From positions 806,001 through 870,000 of the forward strand of contig NZ_AP022314.1 in the NCBI RefSeq assembly GCF_009936235.1: DNA of 64,000 nt, written 5' to 3'. The translations under genes were made by a program, and so were the position numbers. The notes beneath the pieces are model-generated. The model had not been told where the DNA came from. It saw nothing but the letters and a program-made list of their open reading frames with translations, and searched no databases. Source of the DNA: Mycobacterium xenopi. Lineage in GTDB: Bacteria > Actinomycetota > Actinomycetes > Mycobacteriales > Mycobacteriaceae. Shown piece after piece: positions 1-9,189 of this stretch. Position 1 is the first letter of the stretch. Each line of letters starts with the position of its first letter.

Positions 1-867
1 GACGAACAGCGTCAGGTGCGGGAAATCATCTCTGCTGCAACAGATTTCGATGGAATAGCACCGGTCGGCGAGCAGGTGCTGCGAGAGCTGGCGCACCAGC
101 GCACCGAGCATCTACTGGCTGCCGGCGGTGGATCGATCGTGGGCTATCTCAACCTCGCACCGGCTCACGACCGGGGAGCCCCGATGGCGGAGTTAGTGGT
201 CCACCCACGAGCCCGCCGCCGCGGTATCGGCACTGCGATGGCACGCGCTGCGCTGGCCAAAACCGGTGGGCGAACCCGCTTTTGGGCTCACGGCACACTG
301 CAGCCTGCGCGCGCGACAGCCTCGGCGTTGGGGCTGGTGGCGGTGCGTGAACTGTGGCAGATGCGCCGCCCGCTGCGCGACGTGCCGGAGCCAGCGATTC
401 CCGAGGGGGTACAAATCCGCACCTACGCCGGCCCATCCGACGACGCCGAGCTGCTGCGGGTCAACAACGCCGCATTCGCCGACCACCCCGAACAAGGCGG
501 CTGGACCGCAGCCCACCTCGCTGAACGCCGCGCCGAACCGTGGTTCGACCCGCACGGTCTGTTCTTGGCGTTCGACACCGCGACCGGCAGGCTGCTCGGC
601 TTCCACTGGACCAAGGTGCACCCCGCACATCCCGGCCTGGGCGAGGTTTACGTCGTCGGTGTCGACCCCGCCGTGCACCGCCGTGGACTCGGGCGCCTGC
701 TGACCGCGATCGGCGTCGCGTCCCTGGCCCGCCGGCTGAAAGATGCCGCGGAACCCACGGTGATGCTCTACGTCGAGTCGGACAACGTCGCCGCCGTGCG
801 CACCTATCAGGGTCTGGGTTTCACGCTGCACAGCGTCGACACCGCCTACGCAGCCGCTCCGGGGTGA
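1..867 (+). CDS. mshD: Mycothiol synthase MshD, 5' end outside window
   Basis: Acetyl-CoA:Cys-GlcN-Ins acetyltransferase, the last step of mycothiol synthesis in the cytoplasm. The protein has two tandem GNAT domains. The first shows the acetyl-CoA loop RRRGIGTAM and the second shows HRRGLGRLL. The C-terminal stretch LYVESDNVAAVRTYQGLGF is typical of MshD. The frame is open from base 1, so the GTG at 16 is internal and about 25-30 N-terminal residues lie upstream, judging from the usual length of about 315 residues. The family assignment and the following pst genes match the M. tuberculosis order. Confidence 0.93.
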   Translation, partial: DEQRQVREIISAATDFDGIAPVGEQVLRELAHQRTEHLLAAGGGSIVGYLNLAPAHDRGAPMAELVVHPRARRRGIGTAMARAALAKTGGRTRFWAHGTLQPARATASALGLVAVRELWQMRRPLRDVPEPAIPEGVQIRTYAGPSDDAELLRVNNAAFADHPEQGGWTAAHLAERRAEPWFDPHGLFLAFDTATGRLLGFHWTKVHPAHPGLGEVYVVGVDPAVHRRGLGRLLTAIGVASLARRLKDAAEPTVMLYVESDNVAAVRTYQGLGFTLHSVDTAYAAAPG

Positions 868-889
868 TCGCGAAACGATCCCCACGTTC

Positions 890-907
890 GTTCACCCGCT
901 GTTTACC
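890..907 (+). promoter_or_regulatory. Candidate PHO box (RegX3 site) before pstS
   Basis: Two direct repeats, GTTCACC at 890-896 and GTTTACC at 901-907, are separated by four bases (11-base period). This is the spacing and sequence type recognised by the SenX3-RegX3 phosphate-starvation system in mycobacteria. It lies about 100 bases before the pstS start, in the only sizeable gap ahead of the pst genes. The repeats are seen directly; RegX3 binding is inferred. Confidence 0.55.
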
Positions 908-1003
908 TCTCCTGTGGATCGTGGCCATCGCCGGCGCATACCTTCCGGGTGGCTGGCGAGCTGATACCGGGATTACTAAGCGAAGCCAGGAGAGCAAGGC
1001 CAG

Positions 1004-2119
1004 GTGAAGCTCGACATGGTCCGCAGGGCACGGGACGTCGTGGTGTCCGCGACGGCGATCGCGGCCCTGACGCTGACCGGCTGCGGCAGCGACAACAACG
1101 CGCCCTCGGGCAAAGGCGCGTCCGGGAAGCCAGCTGTCGATTGCGGCGGCAAGAACGAACTGACCGCCGAGGGCTCGACCGCCCAGCAGAACGCGATCGC
1201 GTTGTTCAACCGAGCCTGGGGTCAGACATGCCCAGGCAAAAGTCTGGCCTACAACCCGACCGGCTCCGGTGCCGGCCGCGAGCAGTTCATTGCCGGCCAC
1301 GTCGACTTCGCCGGGTCGGACTCGCCGCTGGTCGCCAACCAAATCGCGCCAGCGGCCAAGCGCTGCAACGGAAATCCGGCGTGGGACTTGCCGTTGGTAT
1401 TCGGGCCGATCGCGTTGATCTACAACTTGCCCGGCGTCGACTCCCTGGTGGTCAACGCCGACGTGCTGGGCAAGATTTTCAGCGGGTTGATCACCAGCTG
1501 GAACGATCCGGCGATGGTGGCGCTCAATCACGATGCGGCGCTGCCGGAAACCAAGATCACGCCCGTCTACCGCTCGGACTCCTCGGGTACCACCGACAAT
1601 TTCCAGAAGTATTTGACCGCGGCCGCACCCGAGAGCTGGACCAAAGGAGTCGGCACCGAGTTTCAGGGCGGAGTGGGCGAGGGCGCGCAAAAGTCGGCGG
1701 GCGTGGTCCAGGCCGTGCAGACCACGCCCGGTGCAATCGGCTATGTCGAGAAGGGCTTCGCCGACCAGGCCGGTGTGCGGGTCGCGCAAATCGACACCGG
1801 CAGCGGAGCTGTCAAGCTCACCGACGAGGCGGCCCGCAACGCGATCGACCACGCGAGGTTCGAGGGCCACGGCAACGACCTGATGCTGAACCTGACCGCG
1901 CTGTACGCCACCAAGGAGCCCGGTGCCTACCCGTTAGTGCTGGCCACCTATGAGATTGTGTGCTCCAAGGGCTATGACCGGGCCACCTCGGTCGCGGTCA
2001 AGTCGTTTCTGACAGTGGCCGCCAACGGCGGCCAGGATGGACTGTCGGCCGCCGGATACGTGCCGCTGCCCGATAAGTTCAAGCAGCGCCTCGTCGCCGC
2101 GGTCAACGCGATCCAGTAA
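1004..2119 (+). CDS. pstS: Phosphate-binding lipoprotein PstS
   Basis: Periplasmic phosphate receptor of the high-affinity Pst ABC importer, anchored by lipid outside the membrane. The N-terminus has a signal peptide and a lipobox ending LTLTGC, with the acylated Cys near residue 27. The mature part has PstS motifs: the opening AEGSTAQ, FAGSDSPL, and YRSDSSGTTDNF, which supplies phosphate ligands. The GTG start follows an AGGAGAG ribosome site. The protein is 371 residues, normal for the family. It leads a tight pstS-pstC-pstA-pstB operon with a candidate PHO box upstream, so induction by phosphate starvation is expected. Confidence 0.95.
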   Translation: MKLDMVRRARDVVVSATAIAALTLTGCGSDNNAPSGKGASGKPAVDCGGKNELTAEGSTAQQNAIALFNRAWGQTCPGKSLAYNPTGSGAGREQFIAGHVDFAGSDSPLVANQIAPAAKRCNGNPAWDLPLVFGPIALIYNLPGVDSLVVNADVLGKIFSGLITSWNDPAMVALNHDAALPETKITPVYRSDSSGTTDNFQKYLTAAAPESWTKGVGTEFQGGVGEGAQKSAGVVQAVQTTPGAIGYVEKGFADQAGVRVAQIDTGSGAVKLTDEAARNAIDHARFEGHGNDLMLNLTALYATKEPGAYPLVLATYEIVCSKGYDRATSVAVKSFLTVAANGGQDGLSAAGYVPLPDKFKQRLVAAVNAIQ

Positions 2120-2124
2120 TCGTC

Positions 2125-3228
2125 GTGATTGCCCGATCAGTCGCAGTGTCTGCGGTGAAGATGGATGCCAGAGCCGAAAGTGACGGGATCGATGGGACCA
2201 CGGTGACCACACCCAATCCAGCCGGTGCGGGTTCGGGCGAGGTCGTCGCTGCGGCTATCCCGGAACCGCCGCCCGCCCCCACCAGCCCGTGGGCCAGCGG
2301 CAAGCCGCGCCTGGGCGATCGGTTATTTCGCGGCGTCTCCGAGGGCTCCGGCGTCCTGATCGTCATCGTTGTCGGCGCCATCGGGGTGTTCCTGTTGTGG
2401 CGCGCCATACCGGCGCTGGCGCGCGACAAGGAAAACTTCTTCACCTACGGCGGCAACTGGATTACCACCGACACCTCCGCGATGCACTTCGGCATTCGCG
2501 ATCTGCTGCAGGTGACGGTGTTCGTGTCACTGTTCGCCCTGATCTTGGCGATGCCCGTCGCTTTGGGCATCGCAATCTTTCTCAGCCATTACGCGCCGCG
2601 GCGCGCTGCAGGGCCGCTGGCCTACACGGTCGACCTGCTGGCCGCGGTGCCGTCGATCATCTACGGCATCTGGGGCCTGTATGTGCTGGCACCGCAACTG
2701 CGGCCGATCGCCACCTGGCTTAACGAGCACTTGGGCCGGTGCTTCCTGTTCGCCACGGGCAACGCGTCGGTGGCTGGCGGGGGCACGATCTTCACCGGTG
2801 GGATCGTGCTCGCGGTGATGATCCTGCCGATCATCACCGCCGTCACCCGAGAGGTCTTCGTGCAAACCCCGCAAGGGCAGATCGAAGCCGCGCTGGCGTT
2901 GGGCGCCACCCGATGGGAGGTCGTCAAAACCACCGTGCTGCCGTTCGGCCGCTCCGGCTACATCAGCGGCGCGATGCTGGGGCTGGGCCGTGCGCTGGGT
3001 GAGACCGTGGCGTTGCTGATTATCTTGCGCGGCACTCAATCGGCGTTTGGCTGGTCGCTGTTCGACGGGGGATACACGTTCGCCACCAAAATCGCGGCCG
3101 CCGCATCGGAATTCAACGACCAGTTCAAGGCCGGCGCCTACGTCGCGGCGGGGCTGGTGCTGTTCCTGGTCACGTTCGTGGTCAACGCCCTGGCGCGGGC
3201 CGCGGTTGCCGGAAGAAGGCGCCGATGA
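2125..3228 (+). CDS. pstC: Phosphate ABC transporter permease PstC
   Basis: Membrane permease subunit that pairs with PstA to form the phosphate channel. A long hydrophilic N-terminus is followed by about six hydrophobic segments. The cytoplasmic EAA loop that docks the ATPase is visible as EAALALGATRWEVV. The start is uncertain: GTG at 2125 gives the longest product, but ATG at 2161 or GTG at 2203 would remove a low-complexity leader and are equally plausible. The stop overlaps the pstA start (ATGA), indicating translational coupling. Confidence 0.92.
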   Translation: MIARSVAVSAVKMDARAESDGIDGTTVTTPNPAGAGSGEVVAAAIPEPPPAPTSPWASGKPRLGDRLFRGVSEGSGVLIVIVVGAIGVFLLWRAIPALARDKENFFTYGGNWITTDTSAMHFGIRDLLQVTVFVSLFALILAMPVALGIAIFLSHYAPRRAAGPLAYTVDLLAAVPSIIYGIWGLYVLAPQLRPIATWLNEHLGRCFLFATGNASVAGGGTIFTGGIVLAVMILPIITAVTREVFVQTPQGQIEAALALGATRWEVVKTTVLPFGRSGYISGAMLGLGRALGETVALLIILRGTQSAFGWSLFDGGYTFATKIAAAASEFNDQFKAGAYVAAGLVLFLVTFVVNALARAAVAGRRRR

Positions 3229-4139
3229 CGTCGATGCTGGACCGCCCGGTCAAGGCGCGGACATTCGCCGCGGTCAGTTTGCGTCGACGCGCCGCCGACA
3301 ACATTGCGACCGTGTTGGTGACGCTGTCGGTGACGATCGCCCTCGTACCATTGCTGTGGGTGTTGTGTTCGGTGGCGGTCAAGGGCTTCCACGCCGTCAC
3401 GTCCAGCGTGTGGTGGACGCATTCGCAAGCCGGTCTGACCGCGTTCGTCACCGGCGGCGGCGCCTATCACGCGATCGTAGGCACCGTCCTGCAGGCACTG
3501 GCCTGCGCGGTCATCTCCATCCCAATCGGCGTTTTCGTTGCCGTCTACCTGGTCGAATACGGTGGCGGCAGTCGATTGGGCAAGCTGACCACGTTTACGG
3601 TGGACATCCTGACCGGAGTCCCTTCGATCGTGGCGGCGCTGTTCATCTACGCGCTCTTCGTGGCCACCCTTGGTTTTCCCCGCTCCGGGTTTGCAGTGTC
3701 GTTGGCGTTGGTGCTGTTGATGATTCCGGTGATCGTGCGGGCCACCGAGGAGATGTTGCGAATCGTCCCGGTGGATTTGCGTGAGGCCAGCTACGCGTTG
3801 GGTGTGCCGAAGTGGAAAACCGTTGCCAGGATTGTGATTCCGACGGGACTGTCGGGCATCGTCACCGGGATTATGCTGGCGTTGGCTAGGGTGATGGGTG
3901 AGACGGCTCCGTTGCTGATCCTGGTCGGCTATTCGCAGACCATGAACTTCAACTTGTTCGGCGGGTTCATGGGATCGCTGCCCGGCATGATGTATGACCA
4001 GACATCAGCAGGCGCGGGCGCCAACCCGGTCCCCACCGATCGGCTTTGGGGCGCCGCGTTGACGCTGATCCTGCTGATCGCCGTGATTAACGTGGGGGCG
4101 AGGCTGGTCGCGAAAATGTTTGCGCCTGGGAAGTTGTAG
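3225..4139 (+). CDS. pstA: Phosphate ABC transporter permease PstA
   Basis: Second membrane subunit of the Pst importer. It has about six transmembrane segments and an EAA loop, EASYALGVPKWKTVARIV, that contacts PstB. At 304 residues it is the usual length. The ATG start overlaps the pstC stop by four bases and pstB follows nine bases later, so the three genes are one transcription unit. Confidence 0.93.
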   Translation: MTSMLDRPVKARTFAAVSLRRRAADNIATVLVTLSVTIALVPLLWVLCSVAVKGFHAVTSSVWWTHSQAGLTAFVTGGGAYHAIVGTVLQALACAVISIPIGVFVAVYLVEYGGGSRLGKLTTFTVDILTGVPSIVAALFIYALFVATLGFPRSGFAVSLALVLLMIPVIVRATEEMLRIVPVDLREASYALGVPKWKTVARIVIPTGLSGIVTGIMLALARVMGETAPLLILVGYSQTMNFNLFGGFMGSLPGMMYDQTSAGAGANPVPTDRLWGAALTLILLIAVINVGARLVAKMFAPGKL

Positions 4140-4147
4140 GAGTTTCG

Positions 4148-4924
4148 GTGGCCAAGAGGTTGGATCTCAAAGAGGTCAATATCTACTACGGGTCGTTCCA
4201 AGCGGTCGCCGACGTGTCGCTGTCGATTCTGCCGCGCAGCGTCACGGCGTTCATCGGCCCATCAGGCTGCGGCAAGACGACCGTATTGCGCACATTGAAT
4301 CGGATGCACGAGGTCATTCCCGGCGCGCGGGTTGAGGGTACGGTGTTGCTCGACGACGACGACATCTATGCCCCCGGTGTCGATCCCGTGGGTGTGCGCC
4401 GCGCTATCGGCATGGTGTTCCAGCGCCCGAATCCCTTCCCTACCATGTCGATTCGCGACAACGTAGTCGCCGGGCTAAAGCTGCAGGGCGTGCGCAACCG
4501 CAAGGTGCTCGACGAGACCGCCGAATATTCGCTACGGGGCGCCAACCTCTGGGACGAGGTCAAGGACCGCCTGGACAAGCCCGGCGGAGGATTGTCCGGT
4601 GGTCAGCAGCAACGGTTGTGCATCGCGCGGGCCATCGCAGTGCAACCCGATGTGCTGCTCATGGACGAGCCGTGCTCGTCGCTGGACCCGATCTCGACGA
4701 TGGCGATCGAAGACCTGATCGCCGAGTTGAAGCAGGACTACACCATCGTGATCGTCACCCACAACATGCAACAGGCTGCCCGGGTCAGCGATCAAACCGC
4801 GTTCTTCAACCTCGAGTCCGTCGGAAAGCCGGGCCGGTTGGTGGAGATCGACGACACCGAGAAGATCTTCTCCAACCCCACCCAAAAGGCGACCGAGGAC
4901 TACATCTCCGGCCGCTTCGGCTAG
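4148..4924 (+). CDS. pstB: Phosphate ABC transporter ATPase PstB (PhoT)
   Basis: Cytoplasmic ATPase that powers phosphate uptake through PstCA. Walker A is GPSGCGKT, the ABC signature is LSGGQQQR, Walker B is VLLMDEP and the switch histidine is in VTHNM. The length (258 residues) is normal. In the M. tuberculosis arrangement the matching gene is phoT, also between mshD and phoY2. It starts with GTG and ends in a perfect palindrome shared with the convergent phoU. Confidence 0.95.
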   Translation: MAKRLDLKEVNIYYGSFQAVADVSLSILPRSVTAFIGPSGCGKTTVLRTLNRMHEVIPGARVEGTVLLDDDDIYAPGVDPVGVRRAIGMVFQRPNPFPTMSIRDNVVAGLKLQGVRNRKVLDETAEYSLRGANLWDEVKDRLDKPGGGLSGGQQQRLCIARAIAVQPDVLLMDEPCSSLDPISTMAIEDLIAELKQDYTIVIVTHNMQQAARVSDQTAFFNLESVGKPGRLVEIDDTEKIFSNPTQKATEDYISGRFG

Positions 4925-4933
4925 CCGAAGCGG
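4912..4933. terminator. Perfect palindrome between convergent pstB and phoU
   Basis: A 22-base perfect palindrome with 11-base arms (CCGCTTCGGCT and its complement) spans the pstB stop and ends one base before the phoU stop. It can form a strong hairpin on either strand. There is no U-tract, which is common for mycobacterial terminators. The palindrome is seen; a bidirectional terminator role is inferred. Confidence 0.5.
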
Positions 4934-5617
4934 TTAACCCGAAGCCGACAGCGTGTCGTTGTCGGAGAACTTGCCTTCGGGAAACTTTCCGGTCGCCTGG
5001 AAGATGACCCGCCGCGCGACCTCCACGGCATGGTCGGCGAAACGCTCGTAGAACCGGCCCAGCAGCGTCACGTCCACGGCCGCGGCCACCCCGTGCTTCC
5101 ATTCGCGGTCCATCAGCACCGTGAACAGGTGTCGGTGCAGATCGTCCATCGCATCGTCTTCTTCGCGGATGCGGGCGGCCTTCTCCGGGTCGCGGGACAG
5201 CAGTACCTCCTGGGCACTGTTACCCAATTCGACTGCGACCCTTCCCATTTCGGCGAAGTAGCCGTTGACTTCCTCCGGAAGCACGTGTTGGGGATGACGC
5301 CGCCGCGCGATCTTGGCGACGTGCAGCGCCAGCGCACCCATCCGGTCGATATCGGCGACGATCTGGATAGCGCTGACGATCGCCCTCAGGTCGCCGGCGA
5401 CCGGTGCTTGCAATGCCAGCAGCACAAAGGCGCTTTCCTCGGCCCGCGCGCTGAGCGCAGCGATCTTTTCGTGGTCGGAAATCACCTGCTCGGCCATTAC
5501 CAGGTCGGCCTGCAGCAGCGCCTGCGTTGCGCGTTCCATGGCGACCCCGGCCAGCCCGCACATTTCGCCGAGCTGCTCGGATAATGCGGCGAGCTGTTCA
5601 TGGTAAGCGGTCCGCAT
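4934..5617 (-). CDS. phoU: Phosphate signalling protein PhoU (PhoY2-like)
   Basis: Cytoplasmic regulator linking Pst transport to the SenX3-RegX3 system; in mycobacteria the PhoY proteins repress the phosphate regulon and affect persistence. The 227-residue protein is two three-helix PhoU repeats with the metal-binding E/DxxxD motifs, for example RIREEDDAMDDLH and the C-terminal FYERFADHAVEVARR. It is convergent with pstB, as phoY2 is with phoT in M. tuberculosis. Confidence 0.93.
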   Translation of the reverse strand: MRTAYHEQLAALSEQLGEMCGLAGVAMERATQALLQADLVMAEQVISDHEKIAALSARAEESAFVLLALQAPVAGDLRAIVSAIQIVADIDRMGALALHVAKIARRRHPQHVLPEEVNGYFAEMGRVAVELGNSAQEVLLSRDPEKAARIREEDDAMDDLHRHLFTVLMDREWKHGVAAAVDVTLLGRFYERFADHAVEVARRVIFQATGKFPEGKFSDNDTLSASG

Positions 5618-5721
5618 GTGTCAAGCGTACGTTCTTGACACCACAACCGGGGTTAAGGGCGACATGAATTGGCGATGAATGCCGACTTCCCGGGTTCGGA
5701 TCACCGCGAATTTGCCTGTGG

Positions 5722-7821
5722 TTACTTGCAGCTGGTGTCGGCGGCGTTGGTCACCGTCAGGTCTTCCGGGAGTTTGGTCGGTGTGCTGTTGGTACCGCGA
5801 TCGATTTCGACACTGACCGATGAGCCCCCGGGCGGCGGAGCCGACACGGCGCGGAAATCCGGGCCGAGCACCACCTGCACGACTTGCCCGATTCCGGTGA
5901 TCCGCTCGACCTTTGAGTTGGGCAGTGTCGCTGCCACCGTCGCGGCGGCCTGCTCGTTACCCGGCGAGAAGAACACTGTGGTGCCGTTCAGCGAACTCGG
6001 GTAGTCGTCGGGCGCCATCACCTTGAAGCCGTAGTGCTGTAGCTCGTTGGTGGCGGTGGTGGCCAGCCCGGTCTTGCCGGTCGAGTTGGACACCTGCACG
6101 GTGATTTCCTGCGGGGTGGCGGTGACAGCCTGGACCCGTTCGGCCCGGACCTCGGTGGCCGGACTGGGCTGCGGCGCTTTGCTGGTCGTGGATTTGGTGG
6201 GCGGCGTCGACGTGGCGTTCTGGTCGTTTTCTTTGGGCAGCGGGTCGTCGTTGATGATCGCGTCGAAGAGTGCGCGCATGTCGGCGGTGCGCGGCGGCTC
6301 GTTGCCGTTCTCGTCGGTTTCGCCGGTCGTCGGCACGGTCACGAACGTGATGTGGCCGGCGGTGAGGCCCTGCACCGACTGGCCGAGGTCGACCAGGTCC
6401 TTGGTCTTGACGTTATCGACGTAGCTTTCGCTGATGAACAAGTTGACCACGTTGTTGAGCTTGGTCAGCGAAAAGAACGTTTCCCTCGAGATCAGCGAAC
6501 GCAGCAGCGACGACAGGAACAGCTGCTGGCGCTTGATGCGCCCGTAGTCGCCGTTATCTTCGGTGGTGACCTGGCGGGCGCGCACGTAATTCAGTGCGGT
6601 TTGCCCGTCGATGATCTGCCGTCCGGCATGCGCGAGCACCGTGCCCAGTTCGTAGTCTTTCAGCGGGGTCTTGCTGCACACCTCCACGCCGCCGAGCGCG
6701 TCCACCATTTTGGCGAACCCAGCGAAGTCGATGGCGATAAAGCGGTTGATCGACAACCCGGACAGCTTCTGGATGACCTTGACCAGGCACTTCGGGCCGC
6801 CGAATGCGTACGCCGAGTTCAGCTTCGTCTCGGTGTACACGTACTTGGGACCGTATGTCCCCGTTTTCTCGTCGTAGAGCGGACCGTAAGCACCGGTATC
6901 TGGGTTCCAGGCCTCGCATTGCACGGGGGTAATCGCCAGGTCGCGTGGAAAAGACACCGCGACCACCCGTTTACGGCTCGCCGGGATGTTGACCAACATG
7001 ACGGTGTCGGAGCGCGCGCCGCCGGCGTCCTCGGTGTCGCCGGCCCCCATCTGACTGTTGGCCCCGGCGCGCGAGTCGACGCCGACGATCAAGAAGTTCT
7101 CGTCACCATGCTGCGCATTGGGGTCGACGACGTCGCGCGAATGGGGGTCCAGGGCACTGATGTTGTTGAGCCGGTTGTTCTTCGAGGCGCTCCACTGCCA
7201 TGCCCCGCCGGTCAGGGCCAGCGCTGACACGGCCATCAACGCTGCGATGCAGCGTGCGGCGAGCAGCATCGGGCGGCGACCGCGCTTGGGTTGAGCGTCC
7301 GCATCTTCGGCGGTCGATGGGGTGCCGATCCGCCGGGGCGGCACCCTGCTCGACGCCTTGGGCAGCACCGCGGTTTGCTCGGGTTCGGATTCCGCGGCGG
7401 GCGCGCGTGGCGCGAGACTGCGCACCGGCTCGAAGCGTTCGTCGTCTGTCTGCGCAGGCCACGCAGGGACGTCGACGGGTGGCTCGGTTTCCGGAGCCGC
7501 GTGATGATGGCGGGGCCGCTGGGCAGGCGCGCCACCGAGCTTGGCGATCAGGTCGGCGACCGTTAAGCCGCCGTCGGTGTGACAGCCCGTCGGCTCGGCG
7601 TCCTCGGCGTGGCCTGCGGTCTCGTCCACCGGCAGCGGCGCAGACCATTGCCGCGTTCCGGCGAACGGGCGCGCATCGACGGCATGGTCTGGCGACGAGA
7701 GCGGCGAGAAGCGCTCCCACGGCGGGCGTGGCGCCGGGGACCGTGTCCGGGTGAGGCTGGCGTCGTCGGCACCTGGGCTCCGCGGAGGGTCGGGAGTGGC
7801 GCCGTAGTCGCCGTCACTCAT
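5722..7821 (-). CDS. LytR-CpsA-Psr family cell-wall ligase with LytR_C domain
   Basis: LCP enzymes attach polymers such as arabinogalactan to peptidoglycan outside the membrane. The 699-residue protein has a long disordered cytoplasmic N-terminus, one membrane segment near residues 185-207, then an LCP domain with DTVMLVNIPA, VSFPRDLAI, and KLNSAYAFGGP. A LytR_C domain follows near residues 585-650 (ITVQVSNSTGKTGLA). The order membrane segment, LCP, LytR_C matches Rv0822c at the same place in M. tuberculosis. Confidence 0.9.
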   Translation of the reverse strand: MSDGDYGATPDPPRSPGADDASLTRTRSPAPRPPWERFSPLSSPDHAVDARPFAGTRQWSAPLPVDETAGHAEDAEPTGCHTDGGLTVADLIAKLGGAPAQRPRHHHAAPETEPPVDVPAWPAQTDDERFEPVRSLAPRAPAAESEPEQTAVLPKASSRVPPRRIGTPSTAEDADAQPKRGRRPMLLAARCIAALMAVSALALTGGAWQWSASKNNRLNNISALDPHSRDVVDPNAQHGDENFLIVGVDSRAGANSQMGAGDTEDAGGARSDTVMLVNIPASRKRVVAVSFPRDLAITPVQCEAWNPDTGAYGPLYDEKTGTYGPKYVYTETKLNSAYAFGGPKCLVKVIQKLSGLSINRFIAIDFAGFAKMVDALGGVEVCSKTPLKDYELGTVLAHAGRQIIDGQTALNYVRARQVTTEDNGDYGRIKRQQLFLSSLLRSLISRETFFSLTKLNNVVNLFISESYVDNVKTKDLVDLGQSVQGLTAGHITFVTVPTTGETDENGNEPPRTADMRALFDAIINDDPLPKENDQNATSTPPTKSTTSKAPQPSPATEVRAERVQAVTATPQEITVQVSNSTGKTGLATTATNELQHYGFKVMAPDDYPSSLNGTTVFFSPGNEQAAATVAATLPNSKVERITGIGQVVQVVLGPDFRAVSAPPPGGSSVSVEIDRGTNSTPTKLPEDLTVTNAADTSCK

Positions 7822-8049
7822 GTCCTACCGGCCTCCGAACTCTGGTGGGTACCCAGTCGAGAGCGCGTGCGTCCACGCAGCGCCGATGCTGACGGCACTG
7901 CAGAACCGCGCCGTTTTCGTAAGGTCGCGCTGTGGTTGTGGCAGCCGCGCCGCTGCTCGCCGAGCGGGTTCGCCGCCTGCGCGTACTGCAACAAGTTCCA
8001 CATCGTACTGAGCCATGCGCAGAAACGCGACGTCGAGGCGGTACCCGAG

Positions 8050-9183
8050 TCAGCCGCCCGAGTGCATGATGTCGGCACCCGCCGGTACGGTGCAGTCGTC
8101 ACGGTCGGCCAACCACCCGTCGGGCAGCGCCACCCGGGCGGGCGATCCCTGCCGGCCCCGCGGCCCGATTGCAGCGGGCGGGAACGGAACATCGGCGTCG
8201 AGTCGCGTTAGCAGGGCGTCGAGCTCATCAAGGGTTTTGACCAGCGCCAACGCCCGCCGTAACTCCGAGCCTGCTGGAAACCCGTGCAGGTACCAGGCGA
8301 TGTGCTTGCGCAGATCACGCATCCCCTTGTCTTCGCCGAAATGGGCGGCTAGCAGGCTGGCATGCCGGCGGATGACGTCGGCGACCTCCCCCAGCGTGGG
8401 CGGGGTGGGCGCGGGACGGCCGGTGAAAGCGGCCGACAACTCCGCGAACAGCCATGGCCGGCCCAGGCAGCCGCGCCCGATGACCACGCCGTCGCACCCG
8501 GTGGCAGCCATCATGGTCAGCGCGTCACTGGCGTCGAAGATGTCGCCGTTGCCGAGCACCGGAATCGTGCGCACGTGGTCTTTGAGCCGGGCAATCTGCT
8601 CCCAGTCCGCGCTGCCGGAGTAGCGCTGGGCGGCGGTGCGGGCATGCAGCGCGACCGCGGCGGCGCCTTCGCTTTCGGCGATCCGCCCGGCATCCAGGTG
8701 GGTGTGATGGTCGTCGTCGATGCCGATGCGGAACTTGACCGTCACCGGTATGTCGGTGCCCTCGGTGGCGCGCACAGCCGCGGCGACGATCTGACCGAAC
8801 AATCGCCGCTTGTACGGCAGCGCCGCCCCGCCGCCACGCCGGGTGACCTTGGGCACCGGGCAGCCGAAGTTCATGTCGATGTGGTCGGCCAGGTCCTCGT
8901 CGGCGACCATCTTCACGGCCGCGTAGGTGGTGGCCGGGTCGACGGTGTACAGCTGCAGCGACCGGGGTGACTCCTCGGGGGAGAACGTCGTCATGTGCAT
9001 GGTGGCCGGATAGCGCTCGACCAGTGCGCGCGCGGTCACCATCTCGCAGACGTAAAGCCCGCTGACCGTGCCGACCTTGGATTGCTCCAGTTCGCGGCAG
9101 AGCGTGCGGAACGCGACATTCGTCACGCCCGCCATCGGGGCCAGCACCACCGGGCTGGCGAGCGTGATCGGACCGATCCGCAA
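8050..9183 (-). CDS. dusB: tRNA-dihydrouridine synthase DusB
   Basis: FMN enzyme that reduces uridine in the tRNA D-loop. It begins with the TIM-barrel motif SPVVLAPMAGVTNVAFR. The catalytic Cys is in MNFGCPVPKV, and the FMN-site residues are in VKFRIGID and GNGDIFD. Length 377 is normal. It is six bases downstream of the desA1-like gene on the same strand and may be co-transcribed. The 228 bases between it and the LCP gene show nothing recognisable. Confidence 0.92.
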   Translation of the reverse strand: MRIGPITLASPVVLAPMAGVTNVAFRTLCRELEQSKVGTVSGLYVCEMVTARALVERYPATMHMTTFSPEESPRSLQLYTVDPATTYAAVKMVADEDLADHIDMNFGCPVPKVTRRGGGAALPYKRRLFGQIVAAAVRATEGTDIPVTVKFRIGIDDDHHTHLDAGRIAESEGAAAVALHARTAAQRYSGSADWEQIARLKDHVRTIPVLGNGDIFDASDALTMMAATGCDGVVIGRGCLGRPWLFAELSAAFTGRPAPTPPTLGEVADVIRRHASLLAAHFGEDKGMRDLRKHIAWYLHGFPAGSELRRALALVKTLDELDALLTRLDADVPFPPAAIGPRGRQGSPARVALPDGWLADRDDCTVPAGADIMHSGG

Positions 9184-9189
9184 CGCGGG

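Noticed and set aside
821..1870. 349-codon minus-strand frame opposite pstS
   Set aside because: It is antisense to a clear PstS lipoprotein and has biased Arg/Gly composition with no domain.
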